Positions 17,575 through 26,372 of a stretch of DNA of 64,000 nucleotides are shown in pieces; position 1 is the first letter of the stretch; every line of letters begins with the position of its first letter. Source of the DNA: Desulfosudis oleivorans (GTDB lineage Bacteria > Desulfobacterota > Desulfobacteria > Desulfobacterales > SURF-7); assembly GCA_020723305.1 (NCBI GenBank), contig DYJC01000019.1, positions 1 to 64,000 of the forward strand, written 5' to 3'. The notes under the pieces were generated by a model. That model saw only the letters and a program-made list of their open reading frames with translations, made no database searches and was not told where the DNA came from. A program made the position numbers and the translations under genes.

Positions 17575-17934
17575 CTACAGGCTGATCACCGCTCCATTAC
17601 AGGAAAGGTCAATCAATTCCGCTCCGGTTGCCAGGCGGGCGCCTTCGATCATATTTTCATCCGTCATCTTCCGGTATTTGGCGCATGGTGTGCAAACCAG
17701 GATCGGGACATTGTTCGCCTGAAGATAGCTTAAATGATCATCCGCACTGTCGCCTGTCGCAGCCCGGATGTTCTCTGCAATTCCCTGCATGGCGATGTTG
17801 ACGCCATCATCCAGAAGAAACACGCTTACATTCTTTCCTGCCTTATGGGCTGCCATTGCCAGAAAAAGTGCGCGTGTTGAGCGATTGGGATTATCGGTTC
17901 CGCATGATAATACAATTACAATATTGTCGGTCAT
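17575..17934 (-). CDS. DsrE-family small protein
   Basis: Start chosen at the ATG at 17934, which has GGGAGGT upstream; the product is 119 residues. It has the DsrE/TusD Rossmann-like pattern (VIVLSCGTDNPNRSTRALFLAMAAHKAGKNVSVFLL). A C-x-x-C (CTPC) is present at about the position where DsrE/TusD proteins carry the sulfur-relay cysteine. Members move sulfane sulfur or act as small redox proteins. It is divergent from the UbiB-like gene 196 bp away. Confidence 0.8.
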   Translation of the reverse strand: MTDNIVIVLSCGTDNPNRSTRALFLAMAAHKAGKNVSVFLLDDGVNIAMQGIAENIRAATGDSADDHLSYLQANNVPILVCTPCAKYRKMTDENMIEGARLATGAELIDLSCNGAVISL

Positions 17935-18129
17935 TTGTTTACCTCCCTTTTTGTTATTAGTTATCGTTACCATCTGGCATATCAGTCATCAAATTCCATG
18001 TCAAAATCTAATCTATGCTCTGTTCAAAATCAAATTTTATCTGGTTTGATATCCAATTTAAAAATAACTGAATTCCACATTTGTCAAATCAACAAAAATA
18101 AGGTAAAGGCTGAAGCAAGGTCAAAAAAT

Positions 18130-20265
18130 ATGAACGTAGAAACCAAAAAAATGCCCCCCAAAAAAAACCGAAGCTCCATACACAGAAAAAAAAAACAGGA
18201 ACCAGCTCCTCTGGTTCCGAGTGTGCGGATGCTCGGAGAAAAAACCATTAAACTGCTGTCCGATACCAAAACATTTACCCAGCAGACGATTCTTCTCTCC
18301 CGCACATTCTTTCCGCTGACTCATTTACTGGCGAGTGATGAAGAGATCACAAACGAAGAGTTATCTATCGTTCTGGATAACATTTTTGAGCAGCTTTACC
18401 AGCACCCTTTGATTCACCAAAGCCGGAAGCTGACACAGTATCTGCGTCAGAACAACCTGATTCCCAATGAAAAAACAACGGAAAAACTGATTCAGTATGT
18501 GATCGATCAGGTGCTGCTTCGAAGTCCGATCAATATCCCGGAGGTTGTGGTTCAGGAATTCTGGACCTTTTTCCATGAGCTGATGCATGCCCCTGAAATT
18601 AAAGGGCTGATGGAACTGAATCTGGATATCATCCGGCTGATTCTGAGAACCTATGAGCCGTTGCTGGTGGAACTGATCAACCTGCTGAAAGAAACAAAAA
18701 GAAACACCAAAACCAAATTTACTGTCCTGCTGACCAAAATCAAGGTGATCCGGCATGACCTTGTCATTATCAAACGTCAGATCAAAGCCATACGCTATGT
18801 AAAGCTTTTTTTCCAGACAGACCCGAAAGATTTTCGAGCCCAGGCGCAGATCATCGCAAAAATGGTTCGCGAATTTGGTCCCTTTTTCATCAAATTGGCA
18901 CAGGTCGCCGCAGCCAATTCGGATTTTCTGCCGGAAGAGATTTCAAAGGAGTTGATGGTTTTTCAGGAAGATGTTCCGCCCATGAGTCCGGAAGAAGTAA
19001 TTGAGACCATTCAGGAGAGTTTTGGAAGACCGGTAAATGAATGTTATTATGGTTTTAATCCGGAAAAACCGTTAAAATCCGGCTCCATTGGTTCGGTATA
19101 CCTTGCCAAAAAACCAGCCATTGAAAACGGAAAGGAGGTTCTGATTCCGGTTATTGTTAAAATCGGAAGAACCCGCCTGGATCGAGAATTTCTAATGGGG
19201 AAGACCGCACTCAACCTTACCATCCTCAGCAGCCAATACTGGGCTCCGCATTCCAAGCTTGCACCTTTCCTGGAAGCGATGCAGCAGCAAGTGGATGAGT
19301 TTATCAAAGGATTTCAGCAGGAACTTGATTTTTTAAAAGAAGCGGCCATTCAGGACCGATTTTACCAGCGCAGCACGGAATCCATTTTCTGGCGCATTCC
19401 CAGAGTATATACGGCAACCCCGCGTATTATTGAAATGGAATATCTTCCCGGGGCTGAGAACGTGATGAGTGCTCTTGCAAAAATACCGCGTAAAAAATAC
19501 AAACGGTTTGCAAGAGATATTGCCGCCCGTCTCTTATATACGGTTCTGCTGCATGTTCTGATATACCGGGAATTTCATGGTGACCTTCACCCGGGGAATG
19601 TTCTGGTAACTCAACCAGGCGAGCTCTTTCTGATCGACTGGGGCAATTGCGTGAATCTGGAAGGAAAGTGGAAACCGTTCTGGGATTATATTGTCGGAGC
19701 GCTTACTGCGGATGTGGCTCTCCTAACCGATTCATTGATCAAAATGAGCGCCGATTCTGAATTGAACCGGAACAGGCAGAATGAAATCGCCGCCACATTG
19801 ACGCAAACATTGGAACGGAAAAAAATCACTCCCCTGAAATGGAACTTCATCCTGCAATTATATAAAGAAAGAACAGCCGGCCTGCACCGGCGCATTCAGG
19901 TGGTCATGCATCTGATGTCCAACACCCAGCATCTCGGGCTGATCATACAAGGCGACTATCTTCATCTGCTTCGTTCCGTGGTCGCGATTGTCGGAACCTA
20001 TGTCCGGATCTATGAAAACCTGCCCAAATACCTGATACCCTTTGATATCATCAAATCCGTTGCATTGTTCCCGACAACTTTTATCTTAGACCGGATGATG
20101 GTGGAGCGGAACCGGATATATCTTACTTTAGCCCAGCGAATCCCCATTCCGGAGATATTGAAACCAGACATGGCACAGGTTTCATCAGCACCGGTTTTTC
20201 TCATGGATCAACCTCTGCCGGCAAAAACCGGAAACCGATATTCCTTTCAAACCAGCGCCATCTGA
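18130..20265 (+). CDS. UbiB/ABC1-family atypical kinase-like protein
   Basis: Start set at 18130, although the frame is open from 17935; 711 residues. The ABC1 core begins near residue 250 with the KxGQ-like motif as KLAQ (255-258), then a nucleotide loop GSIGSVYLAKK (318-328), HGDLHPGN (483-490) and IDWG (502-505) in place of the DFG-like LDFG. The KLAQ and IDWG changes set it apart from classical UbiB. A ~240-residue helical N-terminal region is extra. UbiB-type proteins support quinone synthesis or lipid transport; the next gene is a membrane acyltransferase, so a lipid role is plausible. Confidence 0.85.
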   Translation: MNVETKKMPPKKNRSSIHRKKKQEPAPLVPSVRMLGEKTIKLLSDTKTFTQQTILLSRTFFPLTHLLASDEEITNEELSIVLDNIFEQLYQHPLIHQSRKLTQYLRQNNLIPNEKTTEKLIQYVIDQVLLRSPINIPEVVVQEFWTFFHELMHAPEIKGLMELNLDIIRLILRTYEPLLVELINLLKETKRNTKTKFTVLLTKIKVIRHDLVIIKRQIKAIRYVKLFFQTDPKDFRAQAQIIAKMVREFGPFFIKLAQVAAANSDFLPEEISKELMVFQEDVPPMSPEEVIETIQESFGRPVNECYYGFNPEKPLKSGSIGSVYLAKKPAIENGKEVLIPVIVKIGRTRLDREFLMGKTALNLTILSSQYWAPHSKLAPFLEAMQQQVDEFIKGFQQELDFLKEAAIQDRFYQRSTESIFWRIPRVYTATPRIIEMEYLPGAENVMSALAKIPRKKYKRFARDIAARLLYTVLLHVLIYREFHGDLHPGNVLVTQPGELFLIDWGNCVNLEGKWKPFWDYIVGALTADVALLTDSLIKMSADSELNRNRQNEIAATLTQTLERKKITPLKWNFILQLYKERTAGLHRRIQVVMHLMSNTQHLGLIIQGDYLHLLRSVVAIVGTYVRIYENLPKYLIPFDIIKSVALFPTTFILDRMMVERNRIYLTLAQRIPIPEILKPDMAQVSSAPVFLMDQPLPAKTGNRYSFQTSAI

Positions 20266-20506
20266 ATTCATCCATCAATTGGTCTTCAACCATGTCCGTC
20301 TAGTCATTATTCTATTGAAAATCCGCCTCCGATTGTGTAGGTAACCAGTTCGTTTGTTTTTTTAAAACCAAGGAGATGTTTCAACCGTAGTAAAAAAAAT
20401 TCGTATTCTGATCCTGGCTACCCTGACGAATCCAATATTTTTCCATGTTCAACCAGGAAGGCAATCGGATAACGCATGCACGGTTGTTAAGTAAAGGAAG
20501 TTTGAT

Positions 20507-21409
20507 ATGCTTGATTTTTTACCCGGACGTCTGCGCGGAATATTGTCTTTTTTTCTGATTTCACTCAACACCATCATTATTTTTATTCCCATCATGCTGG
20601 TGGCTATTTTAAAAATGGCTATCCCTGTTTCAAGGGTCCAAGATTTTTTTTCAAAAATTCTGATCTCCATTGCCTCCAGATGGGTGGAATGCAATGCCGG
20701 TATTTTCCGGCTGATGAACAAAATTGAATGGAAAGTGAGCCAAACCGGCGACCTGAAAAACAATGAATGGTGCTTGATCATCTCAAACCATCAATCCTGG
20801 GTCGACATTTTTGTCTTACAGACGATCCTCCTCCATAAGGTTCCCTATATCAAATTCTTTCTGAAAAAAGAGTTGATCTGGGTTCCCCTGATGGGACTTG
20901 CCTGGTGGGCTCTGGATTTTCCGTTTATGAAACGCTACTCCCAAAGTTTTTTAAAAAAGAACCCCCATTTAAAAGGAAAAGATGTTGAGATCACAAGAAA
21001 GGCATGTGAAAAATTCAAGGTCAAACCCATATCCATTATGAATTTTATGGAAGGTACCCGGTTTACGGAAAAGAAACATCAGCAGCAGCAATCCCCATTT
21101 ACCCACCTCCTCCGGCCCAAAGCCGGGGGAATTGCCTTTGTCCTCGGCGCCATGGGAGATTATCTGAACAGCCTCCTCAATATTACCATTGCCTATCCGC
21201 AGGGTATCGGCAGCTTCTGGGACTTCCTCTGCGGAAGGATCACTGAAATCAGGGTTCATATAGAAAAAATGACGATACCGAAAGAGATTTTAGGAGATTA
21301 CGACAACAATCCGGAGTTCCGGATTTTTTTTCAAAACTGGATCAACACCCTGTGGGCGGAAAAAGATCTCCGGATCAAATACCTGCTTGAAAACAACACT
21401 ACAATTTAA
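20507..21409 (+). CDS. Lysophospholipid acyltransferase family protein (YihG/PlsC-like)
   Basis: A 300-residue protein with an N-terminal membrane helix (residues 10-38), the acyltransferase motif NHQSWVD (94-100) and the acceptor motif EGTRF (182-186). These match the 1-acyl-glycerol-3-phosphate acyltransferase branch typified by YihG. It transfers an acyl chain to a lysolipid at the inner membrane. Its TAA stop and the TAA stop of the opposite-strand FMN protein overlap inside TTTAAA at 21405-21410. Confidence 0.88.
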   Translation: MLDFLPGRLRGILSFFLISLNTIIIFIPIMLVAILKMAIPVSRVQDFFSKILISIASRWVECNAGIFRLMNKIEWKVSQTGDLKNNEWCLIISNHQSWVDIFVLQTILLHKVPYIKFFLKKELIWVPLMGLAWWALDFPFMKRYSQSFLKKNPHLKGKDVEITRKACEKFKVKPISIMNFMEGTRFTEKKHQQQQSPFTHLLRPKAGGIAFVLGAMGDYLNSLLNITIAYPQGIGSFWDFLCGRITEIRVHIEKMTIPKEILGDYDNNPEFRIFFQNWINTLWAEKDLRIKYLLENNTTI

Positions 21410-22974
21410 ATGTCATTCGTAAAATCCAGATGAATGAGGAGGTCTGAACGGCCGACCAGCTCCCGGACACTGCGCATGCCGAATCTTTTCAGAATCTGAA
21501 TCAGGTCTTTCCGCCATGCGCTATAGAGATTAACGAGTCGCTGGGTGCCCCATTCAATATCGATTTGAGTTACCAGACCTGGATCAGTAGTCGCAATACC
21601 ACGCGGGCAGCCCCGCCCTGCAGAGCACCGGGAGCACCGGACGCAGCCAAGGGCGATCATTTCCGCAGTTCCGATGACAACACCATCCGCACCCAAGGCA
21701 ATGGCCTTGGCAATATCATGAGCTGTGCGGATTCCGCCGCTTGCGATCAGCACCACTTTCTCCCTGGCGCCTTCATCCACCAGAAATTTATGGACTTTTG
21801 CAATTGCATACTCAATCGGCATGGCGATATTTTTTTTGGCAATGTCCGGAGCTGCACCGGTTCCACCATATCCGCCATCCAGGTGTATGATATGTGTTCC
21901 TGCTGAGTAGCTTCCCACAGCCACCATATCCACATCCGTAGGTGTGGACACCTTGGTGGACAGCAGCGCCCGCCTGTTGATATGCTTGATCCAGTCCAGG
22001 TGTTTCATATGGTCTTCAATGGAATACACGCTATGGAATGGAAAAGGAGAAAACAACGATATGCCGACCACTGCTTCCCGTATTTTGGCAACCGCCGGTG
22101 TATTTTTATCACCCAGCAGATGTCCGCCAAGGCCTGGTTTGGCACCCTGTGCATACTTGAATTCAATAATACGAACACGCTGAATGGTTTCTTCGCGGAC
22201 ACCGAAAAGACCGGTGGCCACCTGCGTAATCATATGGTCATCATACGGTCTCATCCTTTCCATATATCCGCCTTCCCCGGAACAGGAGAAGGTGTTGAAT
22301 GCAGTTGCAGCGCGCACTTTGGAGAGTTGTGTGACATTACTCACCGATCCGAAAGACATACCGCCGCCATACCAGGGAACATCGATCTGAATCTGAGGCC
22401 TGCCGTCATCCCTGTGGTTTAATAAAATACTGGTATCAATCTCATCGTCTTGCAATTCAACCGGCGGTGTTTCCGGAAATTTAAACCGGATACGGTCAAA
22501 CCCGCCTCCGGATTCGCCGACCTGATAATTGTATTCATACTCCGGTGACGGCGGTTCTCCGTTTTCCGCCATTCGCCATGTGGCCAAAAGCATATCTGCC
22601 GGCCACCTGTAATCTCCCAAAGCTTCTATCATTGGATTTTTAACGATTTTCAAAGCCTTTTGAGGGCACTGGGTGATACAATAGTGATCCGTTTTTTCAC
22701 AAGCCTCCCCCGTACACAGATAGCTCTTGGGCATGGCAAAATACCGATAGCCGGGTTTCAGCACATGAACATGATACGGACACAACTCTGCGCATTTGCC
22801 GCATCGAATGCAATCATCACTTCGATAGATGATATATTTTGCAATTTCATTTCGATAACGCGGCAAAGCCGGTTTGATCTCACGACTGATCTGAACCTGC
22901 GGTACACGTGTTTTCAGCGTTTTTTCCGGCAGGATCTCCCTAAGCTCTTTTTCTTGAACCGAAAAGCGTTCCAA
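21406..22974 (-). CDS. Glutamate-synthase-like FMN/Fe-S protein (catalytic paralogue)
   Basis: Start is a TTG at 22974 with AGGAGG six bases before it, giving 522 residues; a GTG at 23043 would add 23 residues without support. It has an N-terminal ferredoxin region (Cys55/58/61/65 plus another Cys group near 87-107), then the glutamate synthase FMN barrel: MSFGSVS, GAKPGLGGHLLGDKN, SPFPFHSVYSIED, DGGYGGTGAAP, and the terminal Cys triad CVRCSRCSAGRGCPRG. These are the GltB catalytic-domain motifs without the amidotransferase and GXGXG parts, which are in the first gene of the operon. It is the last gene of the run and overlaps the preceding gene by 35 bp. Confidence 0.88.
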   Translation of the reverse strand: MERFSVQEKELREILPEKTLKTRVPQVQISREIKPALPRYRNEIAKYIIYRSDDCIRCGKCAELCPYHVHVLKPGYRYFAMPKSYLCTGEACEKTDHYCITQCPQKALKIVKNPMIEALGDYRWPADMLLATWRMAENGEPPSPEYEYNYQVGESGGGFDRIRFKFPETPPVELQDDEIDTSILLNHRDDGRPQIQIDVPWYGGGMSFGSVSNVTQLSKVRAATAFNTFSCSGEGGYMERMRPYDDHMITQVATGLFGVREETIQRVRIIEFKYAQGAKPGLGGHLLGDKNTPAVAKIREAVVGISLFSPFPFHSVYSIEDHMKHLDWIKHINRRALLSTKVSTPTDVDMVAVGSYSAGTHIIHLDGGYGGTGAAPDIAKKNIAMPIEYAIAKVHKFLVDEGAREKVVLIASGGIRTAHDIAKAIALGADGVVIGTAEMIALGCVRCSRCSAGRGCPRGIATTDPGLVTQIDIEWGTQRLVNLYSAWRKDLIQILKRFGMRSVRELVGRSDLLIHLDFTNDI

Positions 22975-24361
22975 ATATCTCCTCCTCAAGCTGTTCAAAA
23001 AACATTGCCCGTCCGACATCTCCGCGAAGACGGCGGGCTTCACGCATTCCCATTGCGCCCATCAATTCGATTAACTGCAAGTGCCAGGCAGCGATCAGAT
23101 TCCGCATCCGTCCGACACCATACGCAAAATTTATATCTTCAAGTCTGGCAGGGCAGATCAGGCCGGGCCTGCAAGAGCTGCAAAGACGGCATTCGAGTGC
23201 GATCATCAGCGGCAGATAGATGGATATCAAATCCGCGCCGCAGAGCAATCCCTTGGCCATATGCTCCGGCAGGGCAAAACCGCCGGAGGCGATAATGGTC
23301 ACTTCATCCCGGATGCCTTCTTTAATAAGCGTTGTATGTATCTCCCGTATCATGTCCTTTATGAATCCGGGTGATTCCACTCCGATCTCATCACCATTGA
23401 AATCAGCAACCGTATGAATCACCTCCACTCCGGATCTCGACAGTTCAACCGTACGGTCAACCCCTTTCGAATCCAGGGCGACTCTGACGGAGATGATCAG
23501 ACCGGGATATTTTTCTTTTAATTCAGCGATGCGGGAAAGCACGTCATCACCATCGGGGATTTCCACCAGCCTTGTTTTCCGTACAACATCAAAAGGTATC
23601 TCCGGCGCATCCGGATTCAGGTGAAAAGCAATATGCGGCAGATAGGCTTCGATACTTTTCATCTGATTGTCATTCAGGGCAGATGGCCATTTGGCGGAAT
23701 CCACAATCGCAATCAGATCGGTCAATTTAACCGCTTCAACAATATAAGACTCCAGTTGAGGAAGTGTAAACTCCGCAGGATTCATATCCACAATCATCGG
23801 CATGGGTATATCTATGACCGCCGGCAATCCGGATATTTTCTGATCTGAATCGAATGTAAGGTAGGATGGTTTTTTCCCGATATCAACGGAAGTACTGATA
23901 TACTCTCTTCCATGGATTCCATCCCGTGTAGGCCGGACAATTTCAGACATGTCCGTCCACATGGAATCAAATCCATGCCCCGCAAATCTCCCCCTGTATC
24001 CTGCTCCGGAAACCGGCACAGCGGCTGTTTCGGCCTGTTGCCAGGTGATATGAATGATTTCCGGGGTCCAGTAATGATTTCCCAGCTTCTTGTATTCTGA
24101 ATTGATGGTCAGGCACAGAAGATCTTTGGTGCAGTTCTGAACGCAGGAGAAACAGCCCATGCATTCAAAAAACAGAAAATCGGAATGTTTAAGATTCCGG
24201 ATATACGCGGCTTCCTGCCGATGGCGATCATAGACACAGGCTTTTTTCACACAGTTATGGCACCGGGCGCAGTCTTCACGCCAGTCTACAATACCGTGTT
24301 TCCCGATACGCGGCAACCGGGGAGGAACAGGGGTTGTTTTGATATGATATTTTTCAGGCAT
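22940..24361 (-). CDS. Degenerate glutamate-synthase-like Fe-S paralogue
   Basis: A 473-residue protein with the same overall plan as its neighbour: two N-terminal ferredoxin-type clusters (CARCHNC...C and CMGCFSCVQNC), an alpha/beta barrel-like region, and a C-terminal Cys group (CRLCSSCRPGLICPAR) following IIASGGFALPEHMAKGLLCGAD. The family motifs MSFG, GAKPG, SPPPHHDIYS-like and DGGTGASP-like are missing. It keeps the scaffold and iron-sulfur clusters but probably not glutamate synthase catalysis, so a structural or electron-transfer partner of the catalytic paralogue is inferred. It lies 13 bp after metF. Confidence 0.75.
   Translation of the reverse strand: MPEKYHIKTTPVPPRLPRIGKHGIVDWREDCARCHNCVKKACVYDRHRQEAAYIRNLKHSDFLFFECMGCFSCVQNCTKDLLCLTINSEYKKLGNHYWTPEIIHITWQQAETAAVPVSGAGYRGRFAGHGFDSMWTDMSEIVRPTRDGIHGREYISTSVDIGKKPSYLTFDSDQKISGLPAVIDIPMPMIVDMNPAEFTLPQLESYIVEAVKLTDLIAIVDSAKWPSALNDNQMKSIEAYLPHIAFHLNPDAPEIPFDVVRKTRLVEIPDGDDVLSRIAELKEKYPGLIISVRVALDSKGVDRTVELSRSGVEVIHTVADFNGDEIGVESPGFIKDMIREIHTTLIKEGIRDEVTIIASGGFALPEHMAKGLLCGADLISIYLPLMIALECRLCSSCRPGLICPARLEDINFAYGVGRMRNLIAAWHLQLIELMGAMGMREARRLRGDVGRAMFFEQLEEEIFGTLFGSRKRA
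22981..22986 (-). promoter_or_regulatory. Strong ribosome-binding site fixing a TTG start
   Basis: AGGAGG on the minus strand lies inside the end of the preceding gene, six bases before TTG at 22974. No ATG or GTG lies at a comparable distance, so TTG is the likely start. Confidence 0.8.
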
Positions 24362-24374
24362 TTTTTTCTCTATT

Positions 24375-25280
24375 TTATTTTTCTAATGAAGCAATAATTT
24401 CAGATACACGTTTCTCCTTACCTCCGGAAAGAAGGTGGATTCCTTTCACACCATCCATCTTCTTCATTTTCCGGATGGTCTCAAGGCAGATATTCAGACC
24501 CTCTTTTTTTTGAGCCCCCTTGTCTCCTGCTTTCTTCAGCCGTTCAATAATACTGTCCGGTATGGACAGATCCATATAGTGATCTCTTAAGGTTTCTGCT
24601 TCCTGATACCCTGAGAGCGGCATGACGCCTGCCAGGATGGCTGTGTTTTCGGTTATCTTCTGATTGCGGGCCTGTTCGAGCCATCTTTCAAATGCTTCCA
24701 CATCAAACACCGCCTGGGTCTGGATAAATTCAGCGCCTGCTTCAACTTTTTTTGCCAGTCTCAGGATGTTCAGCTCCAGCGGTTTCATGTCCGGGCCGGC
24801 TACCGCGCCGATCAGAACCGGAAAATCGCCTTTTATTGCTGTTCCATCCAGAAGAACATGTTGATCCCGCATCTGTTTTACAGCGGCAATGAGCTGGATG
24901 GAATCGATATCATACACATTTGCAGATTCAGGACTTCCGGTAAGTGCCTGATGGTGGCCGGAAAGACACAGTACATTCCGGATACCCAGGGCGCATGCTC
25001 CCAGAAGATCCGACTGGATAGCGATGCGGTTCCTGTCGCGGGTGACAATCTGGTACACCGGTTCCATCCCGGCCTTGACCAGCACCAGAGATCCGGCAAG
25101 GCTGGAGAGTAAAGGGCCGTGAGGATTATCCGCCACATTCACAGCAGTGATACCGTTTCCAAAAGAAGAGATGGCTGCTTCGATTTCCAAAATAGCGGTA
25201 CTTGCCTGTGGAAGAAGCTCTGCGGTGACGATGAAGTCTCCTGCGGCTATCTTTTTTGCTAGCCGGCTGTCATGTTTCAT
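24375..25280 (-). CDS. metF: Methylenetetrahydrofolate reductase
   Basis: A 301-residue MetF TIM barrel. The N-terminal glutamate (FIVTAELLPQ) that positions the folate, the NVADNPHGP segment and the GAEFIQTQAVFDVEAF segment are present. The flavin-site motif reads CLSGHH where acetogens usually have C-L-T-G-D-H. It interconverts methylene-THF and methyl-THF. It sits next to metV, mvhD and hdrABC homologues, the set seen for the MetFV-HdrABC-MvhD complex of acetogens, rather than with methionine genes. Confidence 0.92.
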   Translation of the reverse strand: MKHDSRLAKKIAAGDFIVTAELLPQASTAILEIEAAISSFGNGITAVNVADNPHGPLLSSLAGSLVLVKAGMEPVYQIVTRDRNRIAIQSDLLGACALGIRNVLCLSGHHQALTGSPESANVYDIDSIQLIAAVKQMRDQHVLLDGTAIKGDFPVLIGAVAGPDMKPLELNILRLAKKVEAGAEFIQTQAVFDVEAFERWLEQARNQKITENTAILAGVMPLSGYQEAETLRDHYMDLSIPDSIIERLKKAGDKGAQKKEGLNICLETIRKMKKMDGVKGIHLLSGGKEKRVSEIIASLEK

Positions 25281-25283
25281 ATA

Positions 25284-25685
25284 TTACTCCTGTGATCTTT
25301 CTGTATCCTGTAAAATATTATCTTTCAGTTTCTCTATTGCTGCTTTGATCTGCCCGACATCTTCTTCATTTTTCCGGACGACGATCATACGTCCCTTGCC
25401 AAGGCCCGTCTCTTCCAGCATGGAATCAACTGCCATCGCTCTTTTCCGTGCCCGAAGGTTTCCTTCCAGAAATTTACACTCATCCTGCCCGCATGTAACC
25501 AGCAAAACACCATCCGAGCCTTTCTCAAATGCTTTCAGCAGATAAAGCAAATTCACTTTCCCGGAGCATGGCAAGCTGACGGTTTGAATCTGATGATCTC
25601 CCTGGCCATTTCCGTTGATTTCAATCTGTTTCCGGAGCAGGTCGGTATCCAGGCAGTTTGAGCAGTAAAATATGTGTATCTTCAT
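25284..25685 (-). CDS. MvhD/FlpD-like Fe-S electron-transfer subunit (second copy)
   Basis: ATG at 25685 is used (a TTG lies two codons upstream); 133 residues. The motif order matches MvhD: an N-terminal C-x-x-C (FYCSNC), then PCSGKVNLLYLLKAFEKGSDGVLLVTCGQDECKFLEGN with the C..C/C pattern that binds a [2Fe-2S] cluster in MvhD. It would pass electrons between HdrA and MetFV or another partner. It is placed between metV and metF and has cysteine, not selenocysteine, in the first motif. Confidence 0.8.
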   Translation of the reverse strand: MKIHIFYCSNCLDTDLLRKQIEINGNGQGDHQIQTVSLPCSGKVNLLYLLKAFEKGSDGVLLVTCGQDECKFLEGNLRARKRAMAVDSMLEETGLGKGRMIVVRKNEEDVGQIKAAIEKLKDNILQDTERSQE

Positions 25686-25703
25686 GATCAATATCCAGGT
25701 TGT

Positions 25704-26372
25704 TTAAATTCTGTGATCCTCACGGACAATAACCCGACATCCCCCGCCAAGGCTTGGTGCCCAATTTTTGGGTGGTACAATCCTTTTGAGTCTGTCCAAT
25801 TGGCCGATGCTTTTCAATCGTTGATAAATAAGCTGCCATCCACATGGCCGGTCCGGGCGAACCTCGCAGCGATCTTCCCGGGAACCCCCGCAGGGGCCGT
25901 TCAGCATATGTTTGGCGCATCGCGTAACCGGGCAAATCCCCCCATACTGGTCCAATACGCAGGCCCCGCAGGCAGCACACTTCTCCGCCCAGATGCCTCT
26001 CTCTTCAAGAATGCCGATAAACGACGTATTGAGTCCGGCATAGACGGGTTTTGCAGGATACCGTTCGGCAATGGCCTGAACACCGGCTCCACACCCCAGG
26101 GAAAGAACAACATCGTTTCTTTCAACCGCCTTTGCAGCTTCTTCTATGAATACATTGTCACACTGCCTTTCAATTGTGAGTTCTTCGATTTCAAACGAAA
26201 GATTCTTCGCTCTTGAGGCAATTCGCAGTGCGGAACTGATAATGCTGACCTCTCGTTCTCCTCCGGCAAGACATACGGTTACGCATGTGCCGCATCCCAA
26301 TACCAGAATTTTTTTATGGCCTTCAAGGATATCGACAAGTTCCGGTATGGTTTTTCTTTCTGCTACGATCAT
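25704..26372 (-). CDS. metV: MetV, zinc/Fe-S partner of methylenetetrahydrofolate reductase
   Basis: A 222-residue protein of the MTHFR C-terminal family. The N-terminal half has a Rossmann-like pattern (KILVLGCGTCVTVCLAGGE), and the C-terminal half has a Cys-rich zinc or cluster domain (CAACGACVLDQYGGICPVTRC then GPCGG). MetV pairs with MetF in acetogens and is needed for electron input there. It starts in an ATGA overlap with the selenoprotein-type mvhD gene, which implies tight co-expression. Confidence 0.88.
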   Translation of the reverse strand: MIVAERKTIPELVDILEGHKKILVLGCGTCVTVCLAGGEREVSIISSALRIASRAKNLSFEIEELTIERQCDNVFIEEAAKAVERNDVVLSLGCGAGVQAIAERYPAKPVYAGLNTSFIGILEERGIWAEKCAACGACVLDQYGGICPVTRCAKHMLNGPCGGSREDRCEVRPDRPCGWQLIYQRLKSIGQLDRLKRIVPPKNWAPSLGGGCRVIVREDHRI

